A program made the position numbers and the translations under genes. Shown here one piece after another: positions 9,889-20,549 of a DNA stretch of 64,000 nucleotides. The notes under the pieces were generated by a model. That model did no database searches. It saw only the letters and a list, made by a program, of their open reading frames with translations, and was not told the DNA's origin. Source of the stretch: Lucinisca nassula. Lineage: Eukaryota; Mollusca; Bivalvia; Lucinida; Lucinidae. The stretch's first letter is position 1. Each line of letters begins with the position of its first letter. The stretch covers positions 15,512,538 to 15,576,537 of the forward strand of contig OY757017.1 of assembly GCA_963580285.1 (NCBI GenBank). Reading direction: 5' to 3'.

Positions 9889-9950
9889 TCAACCCTTATC
9901 CTGCTGAACAACATTACCTTTGCAAAAAATCAAGCTCTAAACGCCTGAAT
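9889..9950. mobile_element. M2b MITE end fragment
   Basis: CAACCCTTATCCTGCTGAACAA matches the left end of the M2b elements at 7.96 and 38.90 kb; the rest of the element is absent. Confidence 0.45.
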
Positions 9951-10050
9951 ACTGCAAATGCCTAAAAAATATGAGGCCTAGATAAGACACAAGAAAGATG
10001 TTATACACAAGACATAAACTATTATCAACAACTATATTCAACAATACCAA

Positions 10051-10246
10051 AGTAGAAGTGGAGGCAATGGTCAGAAATCGATACAATTAACCCGAAGTTC
10101 CAATCAGAGTCACCAAAGGGAAAGAAACACAAACATGAAACAACAGACCCTAATGGAAACATCAACAGCGGAAAGCCAAAAGTACAGTTATTTTCCCACA
10201 AAACTGCCAATAGGCTATCCAACATAGAATAATATACGCGACACTG
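10051..10246 (-). mobile_element. PLE-A tail repeat, end fragment
   Basis: On the minus strand it reads through TTGGC..TTTTGTGGG, TTTCCCTTTGGTGACTC and ATTGTATCGATTTCTGACCATTGCC to CACTTCTACTTTGG, the terminal third of the tail repeat. Confidence 0.8.
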
Positions 10247-10254
10247 GACACCAC

Positions 10255-10353
10255 ATTTGTTTGCTTCTATAACATTTCACGGCGCACGCCCCGAAGGCAA
10301 AACTACGTTTTGTACTCGGGACGGTGACGTGAAAATTATTTAGAAACAAATAA
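10255..10353 (-). mobile_element. M6 short fold-back MITE, copy 1
   Basis: About 100 bases with inverted ends (TTGTTTGCTTCTATAA / TTTAGAAACAAATAA) and a conserved middle (GCCCCGAAGGCAAAACTACG). The reverse complement matches 36,069-36,167 closely across its length, so two copies define the element. Confidence 0.75.
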
Positions 10354-10859
10354 CACAATACAAGCGAAGTAAACGGGGGAAAAATATGCCGGCGTAATAT
10401 AAGTACACTTCGGACGGTATACGATTGAGGAACTAATTGAGGAACAATCAATATCAATTCCAGTTGAGGAACTTTATACGTATCAACACTGTTAATCCTT
10501 TTTATCAGAAATCATAACACGATTTCAATCGCTGGATCCTTGAAAACTACATCTCAGTCCAGTAAATACAATTTACCCAGGAATGTTGGTCTGGACGGAA
10601 TCCAGGCGTGCCCGCCTCTGCTAGGCTCTAGACCTATTGCCTGTCGTTCGTTAAATACCCGCTCATATCGACCAGGGAGCAGCAATTCGCTCCACCTCGT
10701 TAACCTCCAACATAAAATGCCGTTAAAGCTTCGGTGTTTGGCTCGGTACAATGTTCTGGATCTTCGTTTACTTCTGACCTGCTGCTGACATAACGATAAT
10801 TTTTCAGGCAATTTATATCTATAGGCCCTAAAGGAAAATTATGCATACCCATGTTAGCG

Positions 10860-11100
10860 CGATAGGATTGTGAGAAGTATAGATACTGGCCACAATTTTA
10901 GCCATGCAGCAAATGTCAACAGGAAATTGATCGCCGTTAAAATTGCATTTAATTTGGAGGAAAAAATGATGAAAATTCTCTACAGATCAATGGTATAACT
11001 CCCGTCAGTACGAATATTCACAACACTGCGATTGGCATGAAAAATATATATGGCACTTTTTGGCGCTTGACGACTTTTAGGCAACATACATGAAAATCAG
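10860..11100. other. Stretch without recognisable genes
   Basis: AT-rich sequence; nothing recurring or coding was recognised. The frames around 10,540-10,811 likewise show no known family. Confidence 0.4.
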
Positions 11101-11103
11101 ACA

Positions 11104-11192
11104 AATGAGGCCCAGACAACATGTACACTTCTTATTTTCCAGCCCCATGGTGTATTCCTTGCTTCCAATGGATAACCCTTTTATAGAAATAT
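11104..11192 (+). mobile_element. PLE pseudo-LTR fragment (no ribozyme)
   Basis: AGGCCCAGACAACATGTACACTT, TATTTTCCAG, GGTGTATTCCTTGCTTCCAA and GGATAACCCTTTTATAGAA match the part of the pseudo-LTR just downstream of the hammerhead at 7.04 and 50.05 kb. The catalytic core itself is absent. Confidence 0.7.
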
Positions 11193-11639
11193 TTATAGCG
11201 GCCAGTTGTATGGCGAATAATTTCCCCACAAACCACGCATGGGTATATCTCCTGATATATGCGCGCTCGGTGCGTGGCAATACATATTTTGCCCACCATA
11301 TTTCATCTAAAATACTTTAGACGCACTGCCTTGCCACATACCTACTAAAAATAATTTAGTCGCGCATAAGCACCAGATAGGGTTTCTATTCCATCTCGTA
11401 GCAGCTTGCTTTTCTAGTTCATTACCCATTTCTGTATTACGGATACTGGTCACCGGGGCGAATAAAATCTACGATAGTTTTAATCAGCCGGTTATACGAT
11501 GCTGCCCTTTTAACTAGAGGTTATACTCAACATGCTCTTCGTTCTTTCATCGATTCTGAAATTAATTAAAGACGTCATTACATCAAAATATACTTCATTA
11601 ATAAGAGTTTGGATTTTATAGGTTTACTTAGTATCTTCC

Positions 11640-12060
11640 GGGACAGTTCGGTGATTTCATCCATTCCGGCTTATTTTCAAAGTACTGAAACACCCATAAT
11701 TTGCTAGAAATACAATAAACCTGTTAGATCTATCATTTTTAATTTCAATAAACTTGTTTCTGATCTTGATGTTGACAATAACACTCCTGTGTTGTAAAAC
11801 TTCAGTGTATTGCTATCCTGCTGCTGGTCATATTATAACTGGCAATTTAAAATTATTCATGATTCTAGGATACGTAATATACTTTCTAAAGGACCGAAAT
11901 ACCGATTTCCTTCTAAAATTGATTTCAATACGTGTAGAGATGAAATCGCTGCTGTCTTGAAGGAATTGGTAGTCGATGGTGTCAACGAGAGTATGTTGGC
12001 TACAAAGCTCTTAAAGAATCTAAAATTAGCATTCTGAAATTAGTGAACAAAAACATTTCT
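11640..12060 (+). pseudogene. PLE-A N-terminal region, broken
   Basis: This encodes the region upstream of the RT in this Penelope-like family, in at least two frames. First comes a block reading as SIPAYFQSTETP followed by FNFNKLVSDLDVDN (about 11,660-11,785). Then, after a frame change, the conserved AGHIITGNLK (about 11,827-11,855) and the second-frame block LSKGPKYRFPSKIDF (11,885-11,930). A CRDEIAAVLKELV segment follows. The family motif, as I recall it, is an AGHV(I/V)TGDL block followed by a KGPKYR block before the RT. Stops and frameshifts make it a relic. It is joined directly to a tail repeat at about 12,090, so the RT itself has been deleted. Confidence 0.7.
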
Positions 12061-12092
12061 TTTTATTCTCAAAATAAGAATTATTCCCATCG

Positions 12093-12575
12093 GCGTCTAA
12101 CTGTTGGTTTTGTTTTGCTCCAGCATTTCTTTGGTTTCCTGCTGTCGAGAGTCCTCGCCGTTGTTTCTTCTCTGTGGTTGTTTGATTTTTTTATTTTCAA
12201 GGTGATGTTGCACTGATGGGTTGAGAGGCCTTCATGCGGACTGAACAATTATTTGTTAAAATCGCGACGGAAGTAAGGGCAAGAATTGTGGCCACGTAAA
12301 ATCGATTAAAAGCCCCCAGTGGAATTCGTTTCACTGACCGCTCCAAGGCTGTTCTTCTGTTGCGGTTTATTTTTGTTATGGTCTGTCTTTGAGTGTTTGT
12401 GTCGCTTGTTCAATTTTGTTAGGTTAGCCAATTGGCCATTTGTGGGAAAGTAATGATGTTTCCATTAGGGTTTGTTGTTTCATGTTTGTCTTTCTTTCCC
12501 TTTGGTGTCTCTCTGATGGGAGCTGTTGGTTAATTGTATCGATTCCTGATCATTGCATTCACTTCTATTTTTATT
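12093..12575 (+). mobile_element. PLE-A tail repeat copy
   Basis: Begins CTAACTGTTGGTTTTG and ends ATTGCATTCACTTCTATTTTTATT, with all the internal tail blocks in order. It follows the N-terminal PLE relic directly. Confidence 0.88.
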
Positions 12576-12682
12576 ACTCCCTAAATCTAAGACGTCTTAA
12601 CGACACATTAAACTAAGTTTGTTTTGGCTCTAGCAGATAAGGCCGCTAACAATGTCGTCGTTGTTTGACGGCTTCACTATGT

Positions 12683-12982
12683 AAAGTTGGTTGATTTGAG
12701 GTTTAACCTCCCCGTCAACACTGTAAAGGTCATTTTTGAGACGTTGCCTCCAAATTTGTGGGACTTTTACCCGACATTGAGATGAAATGACATCTCAAGC
12801 CCTGTCGCCCAATGAAACCAATAGGGTTTATTAGCATGGACGGTCCGCCTCGCACCGCGGTTCCTGGACAGGCTTAGATCCTCTAAGCGGTTTACCAGTA
12901 CTAGTGTGCGGGCCGGATTCAGCTCTGCATGGAAGCATCATGCAGCCCAGATATTTCTTCAAGCCCCTATGGGCGGGGGCTT
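12683..12982 (-). mobile_element. S1 SINE copy with 11-bp target duplication
   Basis: Full-length S1 in reverse orientation: the 3' tail (TTGATTTGAGGTTTAACCTCC) is at left and the 5' head (CCCCTATGGGCGGGGGC) at right. Direct repeats CTTCACTATGT at 12,672-12,682 and 12,983-12,993 flank it. The right flank continues into CTTCACTATGTTAACCC. Confidence 0.88.
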
Positions 12983-13192
12983 CTTCACTATGTTAACCCT
13001 CTTCAGCAAACACTTGTGGTACTAAGGCAAATGAACTGCAGCCTTTAGCTGTAGAGACGGCTTTAGGTGATGACCACAATTGTCATTCAGCAACCAAGTT
13101 TGCTGTCTGTGTTACAGAAGGCCAAGTCAAGTTTCCTTAGTTATATTGGTTACCTAAACTTCACAAAAGACCATACAAAGCACGGTTTATTG

Positions 13193-13674
13193 CACATTCT
13201 AACACAGCGCATATATAGGCAATGGAAAATAACTTTTTTATTCCACAGCAAATCACGACAAGGAAGAGCGTGACGAGTGACGTCATTAAAACTGCAAATT
13301 TATGACGTCATTAGTCGATTCCTTGACGTTAGACGGTGTAACGTCATTTTCTCGCATCGAAAACGTTAGAAAAGGATACAAATGCACGTGTATCAGTCGA
13401 TGATTTTAGCGGGATTTTCTTCTAACAATAGCGTAAAATTGTGATATTTTGAAGGAAACAACAGTATTATTGCCGATTTTCAGTCTGAGAGAATCGAAAT
13501 AGATCATCTCTAGTTTGTGATTTTTTGAGTAATAATTCACAGTTTGTCGATCAGTTGTAAGTAGACAAATCACGCGCGCTATGCGCTCGTGATTTGATCT
13601 ATTTTACAACTGATCTCCAAACTGTGATTTATTACTCAACAAATCATAGTCAGAGCTGATATATTTCTTAATTA
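13193..13674. mobile_element. M3 fold-back element with CRE motifs, copy 2
   Basis: Collinear with the copy at 3,896-4,379 from ATTCTAACACAGCGC to CTTAATTA. It retains both TGACGTCA octamers (13,278-13,285; 13,303-13,310) and the inverted-repeat half. The TATAAAT of copy 1 is changed to TACAAAT here. Confidence 0.8.
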
Positions 13675-13675
13675 A

Positions 13676-14363
13676 CTTCATGTTTTACTGCCATCAAAAA
13701 ACAAGTAGCAAAATATTTCGACAAAGTCTTCGAAAGATAGAAATCAGGTGGAAATCTGTTTTGGTCTATAAAAATTCTAATGAAGTTTTAAATAAATTGA
13801 AATGCAGGCGTTTTAGTGCTTCTAGCCAGTCAACTTATGATTTTTCCACCCTTTATACTACACCTCCTCACAATGTTTTAAAAGGAAAAAAATAATGATT
13901 TAAATGAATGGACATTTCATAGGGAAGACACCCTTTATCTTGCGTGTAATGTAAGGAATGCTTTTTATACTCCTGAAGAGCATAAACATTATACTTTATT
14001 GTCATGTGAGAAAGTGTGTGAAGCTCTCACCGTTCTACTTGACAATGTTTACATAAGATTTGGTTATTTAGATAAGTTGTGGGTATTCCGGTGGGTACTA
14101 ATTAAGCACTCCTTGTCGCTTATCTGTTTTGTTTCGTTATGAGAGAGACTTCATGATATCCCTTTCTACTGAAAACCAATCCGAAATCATTGAAACTTTT
14201 AGCTCGACTTCTAGATATTTGGATGATTTATTAAATATTGACAATTCAAATTTTGATGGCTTGATCAGTCAAATTTACCCCAAGAACTTCAGATAAATAA
14301 AGCAAATTCTTTGATACTGACGCCCCGTTTTGGGTTTTACATCTACCTATTGTAGATGGGTTT
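13676..14363 (+). pseudogene. PLE-A reverse transcriptase, broken copy
   Basis: Encodes the front half of a Penelope-like reverse transcriptase. In order: FWSIKNSNEVLNKLKCR-like region; SASSQSTYDFSTLYTTPPH (RT motif A region with the first catalytic Asp, about 13,815-13,870); a block containing TLYLACNVRNAF; KVCEALTVLLDNVYIRFG; YERDFMISLSTENQSEI; and the catalytic motif RYLDDLLNID (YLDD at 14,216-14,227). At least two frameshifts and a loss near the PMGTNCAPL segment inactivate it. The frame runs to a segment ending IVDGF (about 14,363), where a tail repeat has inserted. The frame appears to resume at 14,856 and again at 22,796. Confidence 0.82.
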
Positions 14364-14855
14364 GACTGTTGGTTTTCTTTTGCCCTAGCATTTCAGTGGT
14401 TTCTTGCTGTCGAGTCCTCACCGTTGTTTCATCTCTGTGTTTTTTTTTATTTTTGTGTTCACTACGAAGATGTTGCACTGATGAGTTAAGAGGCCTTCAT
14501 GCGGATTGAACAAATTATCGGTAAAATCGATTTAAGCAACCCCCCCCCCCACCCCACCCCTCACACACACAGTGGAATTCGTTTCACTGACCGTTCCCAG
14601 GCGGCTCTTTTGTCGCGGTTTATTTTTGTCATGGTTTGACTTTGAGTGTTTGTGTCGCTAATATTATTTTGTTTTGGATAGCCGGTTGGCCATTTGGTGG
14701 GAAAGTTACTGTCCTTTTGGCTTTCCGCTGTTGGTGTTTCTATTAGGGTCTGTTGTTTCATGTTTATGTTTTTCCCTATCAAGGTGTCTGACGGGAGCTG
14801 TGGGTTAATTGTATCGAATCCTGATGATTGACTACACTTCTATCCACCTCTATTC
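14364..14855 (+). mobile_element. PLE-A tail repeat inserted inside an RT frame
   Basis: The tail repeat starts ACTGTTGGTTTTC and ends CTATTCTATT. The flanking RT sequence reads GATGGGTTTG before it and TTGTTTCGTGC after it, which rejoin to the RT frame expected from other copies (…DGFVSC…). A short TTTG is duplicated at the junctions. This shows that the tail repeat can move independently of the RT. Confidence 0.78.
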
Positions 14856-14929
14856 TATTTTGTTTCGTGCTAAATTTATGATAAACGCGATGATTTTGAT
14901 TTTGGGATTGTAAATTTTCTTTTTTTTTT
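14856..14929 (+). pseudogene. PLE-A RT, middle fragment
   Basis: Reads as FVSC.IYDKRDDFDFGIVNF, the segment following the catalytic YLDD region. It is cut at the T-tract by the tandem-repeat element starting at 14,930 and resumes with FLDVDVPRAP at 22,796. Confidence 0.8.
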
Positions 14930-15199
14930 AGCTCACCTGTCACGTAGTGACGAGGTGAGCTTTTGGGATCCCTTTTTGTCCGTCATCCGTCGTGCGTGCG
15001 TCCGTGCATGCGTCCGTGCGTCCGTCCTTCCGTAAACAATTTCAAATAAATATACCTCTAATACCTCATGGCCAATCTTGATCAAATTTTAATGTGAAGC
15101 ATCTTCAGGTAGGGGGAAAGGCTGCATAAGGTTTTGGGGCTGATCAGATTGGAATTCTGGTTGCCATAGCAACATAAAGCTCCCATAAACTTATAAAGG

Positions 15200-16020
15200 G
15201 AAAATTTTTAAAAATCTTCTTTCCTGAAACCACAGGGCCCAGAGCTTAGATATTTAGCATGTAGCAAGGGCAAGTGGTCAACTACATAATTCCTGCCAAT
15301 CATGGCCCTGGGTTCCAAATGGGCCGCGCCCCGGGGCCCCTTCGCTCCCATAGACTCATAATGGAAAAAAGTTTAAAAAATCTTCTTCTCTTAAACCACA
15401 GGGCCCAGAGCTTAGATATTTAGCATGTAGCAATGGCAAGTGGTCACCTACATAATTCCTGCCAATCATGCCCCTGGGTTCCAAACGGGCCGCGCTCTGG
15501 GGCCCCTTCGCTCCCATAGACTCATAATGGAAAAAAGCTTCAAAAATCTTCTTCTCTGAAACCACAGGGCCCAGAGTTTATATATTTAGCACGTAGTAAC
15601 GGCAAGTGGTCACCTACATAATTCCTGCCAATCATGCCCCTGGGGTACAAACGGACCACGCCCTGGGGCCCCTTAGCTCCTATAGACTCATAATGGAAAA
15701 AAGCTTCAAAAATCTTCTTCTCTGAAACCACAGGGCCCAGAGCTTAGATATTTAGCATGGAGCAAGGGCAAGTGGTCACCTACATAATTCCTGCCAATCG
15801 TGCCCCTGGGTTCCAAACGGGCCACCCTCTGGGGCCCCTTCGCTCCCATAGACTCATAATGGAAAAAAGCTTCAAAAATCTTCTTCTCTGAAACCACAGG
15901 GCCCTGAGCTTATATATTTAGCACGTAGTAACGGCAAGTGGTCACCTACATAATTCTTGCCAATCATGCCCCTGGGATCCAAACGGACCGCGCCTCGGGG
16001 CCCCTTAGCTCACATAGACT
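15200..16020 (-). repeat. 166-bp satellite monomers, left arm of Element A
   Basis: About five monomers spaced 166 bases apart (the word GAAACCACAGGGCCC recurs). Reverse-strand open frames of 60-70 codons exist in each monomer only because the unit lacks stops in one frame. Their translations are near-identical repeats, not genes. Confidence 0.92.
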
Positions 16021-16127
16021 CATAATATAAACAAGACGGCCCAATGGCCCTATATCGCTCACCTGTGTACCAGAAAATCATTAGTGTAGGAGACCACTTG
16101 ACATTGCTACATACTAAATATCTAAGC

Positions 16128-16292
16128 TCAGGCAAAGCGGTGTCCATGCTTATAAACCCTATTGGTGTCATTGGGCGACAGGGCTTGAGATGTAATTACA
16201 TCTCATTGTCAGGTAGAAGTCCCACAAAATTGGAAGAGACATCTCAAAAATGACCTTTATAGTGTTGACAGGGATGTAAAACCTCAAATCAA
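16128..16292 (+). mobile_element. S1 SINE 3' fragment inside the satellite
   Basis: AGGCAAAGCGGTGTCCATGC, CCTATTGGTGTCATTGGGCGA, ATTACATCTCATTGTC and GATGTAAAACCTCAAATCAAAC match the 3' half of S1. It interrupts a satellite monomer. Confidence 0.8.
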
Positions 16293-16471
16293 ACTAAATC
16301 TGTGCCTTATGGTTTTGGAAAAAAAGATTTTTTTAAGTTTTTTTATCCAGTATAAGTCTATAGAAGCTAATGAGCCCTGGGGCTTGGCCAATTTTGACCC
16401 AAAGGGCATGGTTGGCAGGATTTATGTAGGCGACCATTTTGTGTTGCTATATACTAAATATCTAAGGTCTG

Positions 16472-17152
16472 TATTTCATGACTGCATGCATGGTAGTTAA
16501 CCCAATCACGGTTGGCAACTTTGCTTCCCTCTTTAATTGCACGCCGGTGGGTCAGGCCTCAGATTCTATGACGGCTCCAACGTAAAGGCTTATTGAAAAT
16601 TAAAGAGCTAATGTTGGTTGGTGCCTGATGCTCTGTCTCTGGTCGGGCTCATCGGAGTCTAACTGTTGGTTTTCTTTTGCTCCAGCATTTCAGTGGTTTC
16701 TTGCTGTCGAGTCCTCACCGTTGTCTCACCTCTGTGGTTCTTTGATTTCTGTGTTCACGGAGATGTTGCACTGATGAGTTAGGAGGCCTTCATGCGGACT
16801 GAACAAATTATTTGTCTAAATCGCGACGGAAGTAAGGGCGAGGATTTTGGCCACGTAAAATCGATTTAAGCCCCCCAGTGGAAATCTTCCACTGACCGTT
16901 CCAAGGCGGCTCTTCTGTGGCGATTTATTTATGTTGTTGTTTGTTATTTACTGTGTGTATCACTTGTGTCTTTTAATTTTGGATGGCCATATGGCCATTT
17001 TGTGGGAAAGTAACTGTCCATATGGCCTTCCTTTGTTTAGGTTTCCATTATGGTCTGGTCGCTTAATGTTTGTATTTCTTTCCCTTTGGTGTCTTTTATG
17101 GATGGAGTTAGTTAATTGTATCAATTCCTGATCTTTGTTTTACTTCTACTTC
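16472..17152 (+). mobile_element. PLE-A RT 3' end plus tail, inserted in the satellite
   Basis: Starts ACTGCATGCATGGTAGTTAACC (RT C-terminal region) and goes through the TTTAATTGCACGCCGGTGGG block. The intervening segment TTGGTTGGTGCCTGATGCTC and a full tail ending TTTTACTTCTACTT follow. It lies between 166-bp monomers of Element B and is the clearest example of RT end, spacer and tail occurring together. Confidence 0.85.
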
Positions 17153-17159
17153 AAGATGT

Positions 17160-20100
17160 TTGAAGCTTTTTTCAATTATAAGTTTGTTGGAGTTAAGGGG
17201 CCACAGGATTTGGCCAATTTGGACTAAATATCTAAGTTCTGTGCTTCAAAGTTTCGGAGAAGAAGATTTTTTAAGCTTTCTTCCATTATGAGTCTATGGG
17301 AGCTAAGGGGCACCGGGGCGTGGCCACTTTGGACCCCAGGGGCATGATTAGCAGGCAATATGTAGGTGATCACTTGCCGTTGCTACATGCTAAATATCTA
17401 AGCTCTGGGCCCTATGGTTTCAGAGAAGATTTTTGAGGCCTTTCTCCATTATGAGTCTATGGGAGCTAAGGGGGTCCCAGGTTGTGGCCCATTTGGACCC
17501 CAGGGGCATGATTGGCAGGATTTATGTAGGTGACCACTTGTCATTGCCACATGCTAAATATCTAAGCTCTGGGCCCTGTGGTTTCAGAGTAGAAGTTTTT
17601 GAAGCTTTTTTCCATTATGAGTCTAGGGGACCTAAGGGGCCCCGGGGCGTGGCCCATTTGGACCCCAGGGGCATGATTGGCAGGATTTATGTAGGTGACA
17701 ACTTGCCATTGCTACATGCTAATTATCTAAGCTCTGGGCCCTGTGGTTTCAGAGAAAAAGATTTTTGAAGCTTTTTTTTCCATTATGTGTCTATAGGAGC
17801 TAAGGGGCCCCGGGGCGTGGCTCGTTTGGACCACAGGGGCATGATTGGCAGGAATTCTGTAGGTGACCACTTGCTGTTGCTACATGCTAAATATCTAAGC
17901 TCTGGGCCCTGTGGTTTCAGAGAAGAAGATTTTTGAAGCTTTTTTTCCATTATGAGTCTATAGGAGATAATTGGCCCCGGGGCGTGGTCCGTTTGGACCC
18001 CAGGGGCATGATTGGCAGGAATTATGTAGGTGACAACTTGCCGTTACTACATGCTAAATATATAAGCTCTGGGAACTGTGGTTTCAGAGAAGAAGATTTT
18101 TGAAGCTTTTTTTCCATTATGAGTCTATGGGAGCGAAGGGGCCCCGGGGCGTGGCCCATTGGGAACTCAGGGGCATGATTGGCAAGAATTATGTAGGTGA
18201 CCACCTGCCATTGCTTCATGCTAAATATATAAGCTCTGGGCCCTGTGGTTTCAGAGAAGAAGATTTTTGAAGCTTTTTTTTCCATTATGAGTCTATGGGA
18301 GCTAAGGGGTCCCAGGGCGTGGCCCATTTGGAACCCAGGGGCATGATTGGCAGGAATTATGTAGGTGACCACTTGCCATTGCTACATGCTAAATATCTAA
18401 GCTTTGGGCCCTGTGGTTTAAGAGAAGAAGTTTTTTTAACCTTTTTTTCCATTATGAGAATATAGGAGCTAAGGGGCCCCGGGGTGTGGCCAATTTGGAC
18501 ACCATGGGCATGATTGGCAGGAATTATATAGGTTACCACTTGCCATTGCTACATGCTAAATATCTAAGCTCTGGGCCCTGTGGTTTCAGAGAAGAAGATT
18601 TTTGAAGCTTTTTTCCATTATGAGTCTATGGGAGCGAAGGGGCCCCAGGGTGTGGCCCATTTGGAACCCAGGGGCATGATTGGCGGGAATTATGTAGTTG
18701 ACCACTCGCCCTTCTTACATGCTAAATATCTAAGCTCTGGGCCCTGTGGTTTCAGAGAAGAAGGTTTTTGAAGCTTTTTTCCATTATGAGTCTATAGGAG
18801 ATAATGGGCCCCGGGGCGTGGTCCGTTTGGACCCCAGGGGCATGATTGGCAGGAATAATGTAGGTGACAACTTGCTGTTACTACATGCTAAATATATAAG
18901 CTCTGGGCCCTGTGGTTTCAAAGAAAAACATTTTTGAAGCTTCGTTTCCATTATGAGTCTATGGGAGCGAAGGGGCCCAGGGGCGTGGCCCATTCGGGAC
19001 CCAGGGGCATGATTGGCAGGAATTATGTAGGTGACCACCTGACATTGCTACATGCTAAATATAAAGCTCTGGGCCCTGTGGTTTCAGAGAAGAAGATTTT
19101 TGAAGCTTCTTTTTTCCATTATGAGTCTATGGGAGCTAAGGGGCCCCGGGGCGTGGCCCATTTGGAACCCAGGGGCATGATTGGCAGGAATTATGTAGGT
19201 GACCACTTGCCGTTGCTACATGCTAAATATATAAGCTTTGGGCCCTGTGGTGTCAGAGAAGAAGATTTTTTAACCTTTTTTTCCATTATGAGTATATAGG
19301 AGCTAAGGGGCCCCGGGGTGTGGCCAATTTGGACACCAGGGGCATGATTGGCAGGAATTATATAGGCTACCACTTGCCATTACTACATGCTAAATATCTA
19401 AGCTCTGGGCCCTGTGGTTTCAGAGAAGAAGATTTTTGAAGCTTTTTCCATTATGAGTCTATGGGAGCGAAGGGGCCCCATAGTGTGGCCCATTTGGAAC
19501 CCAGGGGCATGATTGGCGGGAATTATGTAGTTGACCACTTGCCCCTCCTATATGCTAAATATCTAAGCTCTGGGCCCTGTGGTTTCAGAGAAGAAGATTT
19601 TTGAAGCTTTTTTCCATTATGAGTCTATAGGAGATAATGGGCCACGGGGCGTGGTCCGTTTGGACCCCAGGGGCATGATTGGCAGGAATCATGTAGGTGA
19701 CAACTTGCCGTTACTACATGCTAAATATATAAGCTCTGGGCCCTGTGGTTTCAGAGAAGAAGATTTTTGAAGCTTTTTTTCCATTATGAGTCTATGGGAG
19801 CGAAGGGGCCCCGGGGCGTGGCCCATTGGGAACCCAGGGGCATGATTGGCAGGAATTATGTAGGTGACCACCTGCCATTGCTACATGCTAAATATATAAG
19901 CTCTGGGCCCTGTGGTTTCAGAGAAGAAGATTTTTGCAACTTTTTTTTTCCATTATGAGTCTATGGGAGCGAAGGGTCCCCGTGGCGTGGCCCATTTGGA
20001 ACCCAGGGGCATGATTGGCAGGAATTATGTAGGTGACTACCTGCCATTGCTACATGCTAAATATATAAGCTCTGGGCCCTGTGGTTTCAGAGAAGAAGAT

Positions 20101-20280
20101 TTTTGAAGCTTTTTTTTCCATTATGAGTCTATGGGAGCGAAGGGGGCCCAGGGTGTGGCCCATTTGGCACCCAGGGGCATGATTGGCAGGAATTATGTAG
20201 TTGACCACTTGCCCTTGCAACATGCTAAATATCTGAGCTCTGGGCCCTGTGGTTTCAGAGAAGAAGATTTTTAAAATTTT
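17160..20280 (+). repeat. 166-bp satellite array, main block of Element B
   Basis: About 18 tandem monomers. Measured spacing is 166 bases (CTGGGCCCTG at 18,571 and 18,737). Monomers differ by small indels in T-runs and by scattered substitutions, with higher-order resemblance between non-adjacent units (for example a TTGGCCAATTTGGACACC variant at 18,490 and 19,320). Open frames across the array are repeat artefacts. Confidence 0.93.
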
Positions 20281-20549
20281 CCCCTTTTATAAGTCTATGG
20301 GAGATATATGTTGCCATGGCAACCAGAATTCCAATCTGATCAGCCCAAAAACCTTATGCAGCCTTTCCCCATATCCTGATGATGCTTCACATGAAATTTG
20401 ATCAAGATTGGCCATGGGGTATTGGAGATATACTTATTTGAAATTGTTTACGGACGCACGGACGCACGGACGGACGCACGCACGCACGACGGACGACGGA
20501 CAAAAAGTGATCCCAAAAGCTCACCTCGTCACTACGTGACAGGTGAGCT

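Larger units (their letters stand above)
16032..20549 (-). mobile_element. Element B: inverted copy nested in Element A
   Basis: The left border CAAGACGGCCCAATGGCC then CGCTCACCTGTGTACC is the reverse complement of Element A's right end. The right border CTCACCTCGTCACTACGTGA then CAGGTGAGCT is the reverse complement of its left end. The host array reads CTCATAATATAAA before and AAAAAGCTTCAAAAATC after, so it inserted into an A/T run within a 166-bp monomer. It contains more than 18 plus-oriented monomers, plus two secondary insertions (16,128-16,292 and 16,472-17,152). Confidence 0.8.

Noticed and set aside
12198..12215. Hammerhead-like CTGATGAG word in the PLE-A tail repeats (also 3,300, 16,773, 47,568 and others)
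   Set aside because: Neither a pairing stem II before a GAA nor a matching stem I can be drawn in any copy; the word is a coincidence within a conserved tail block.
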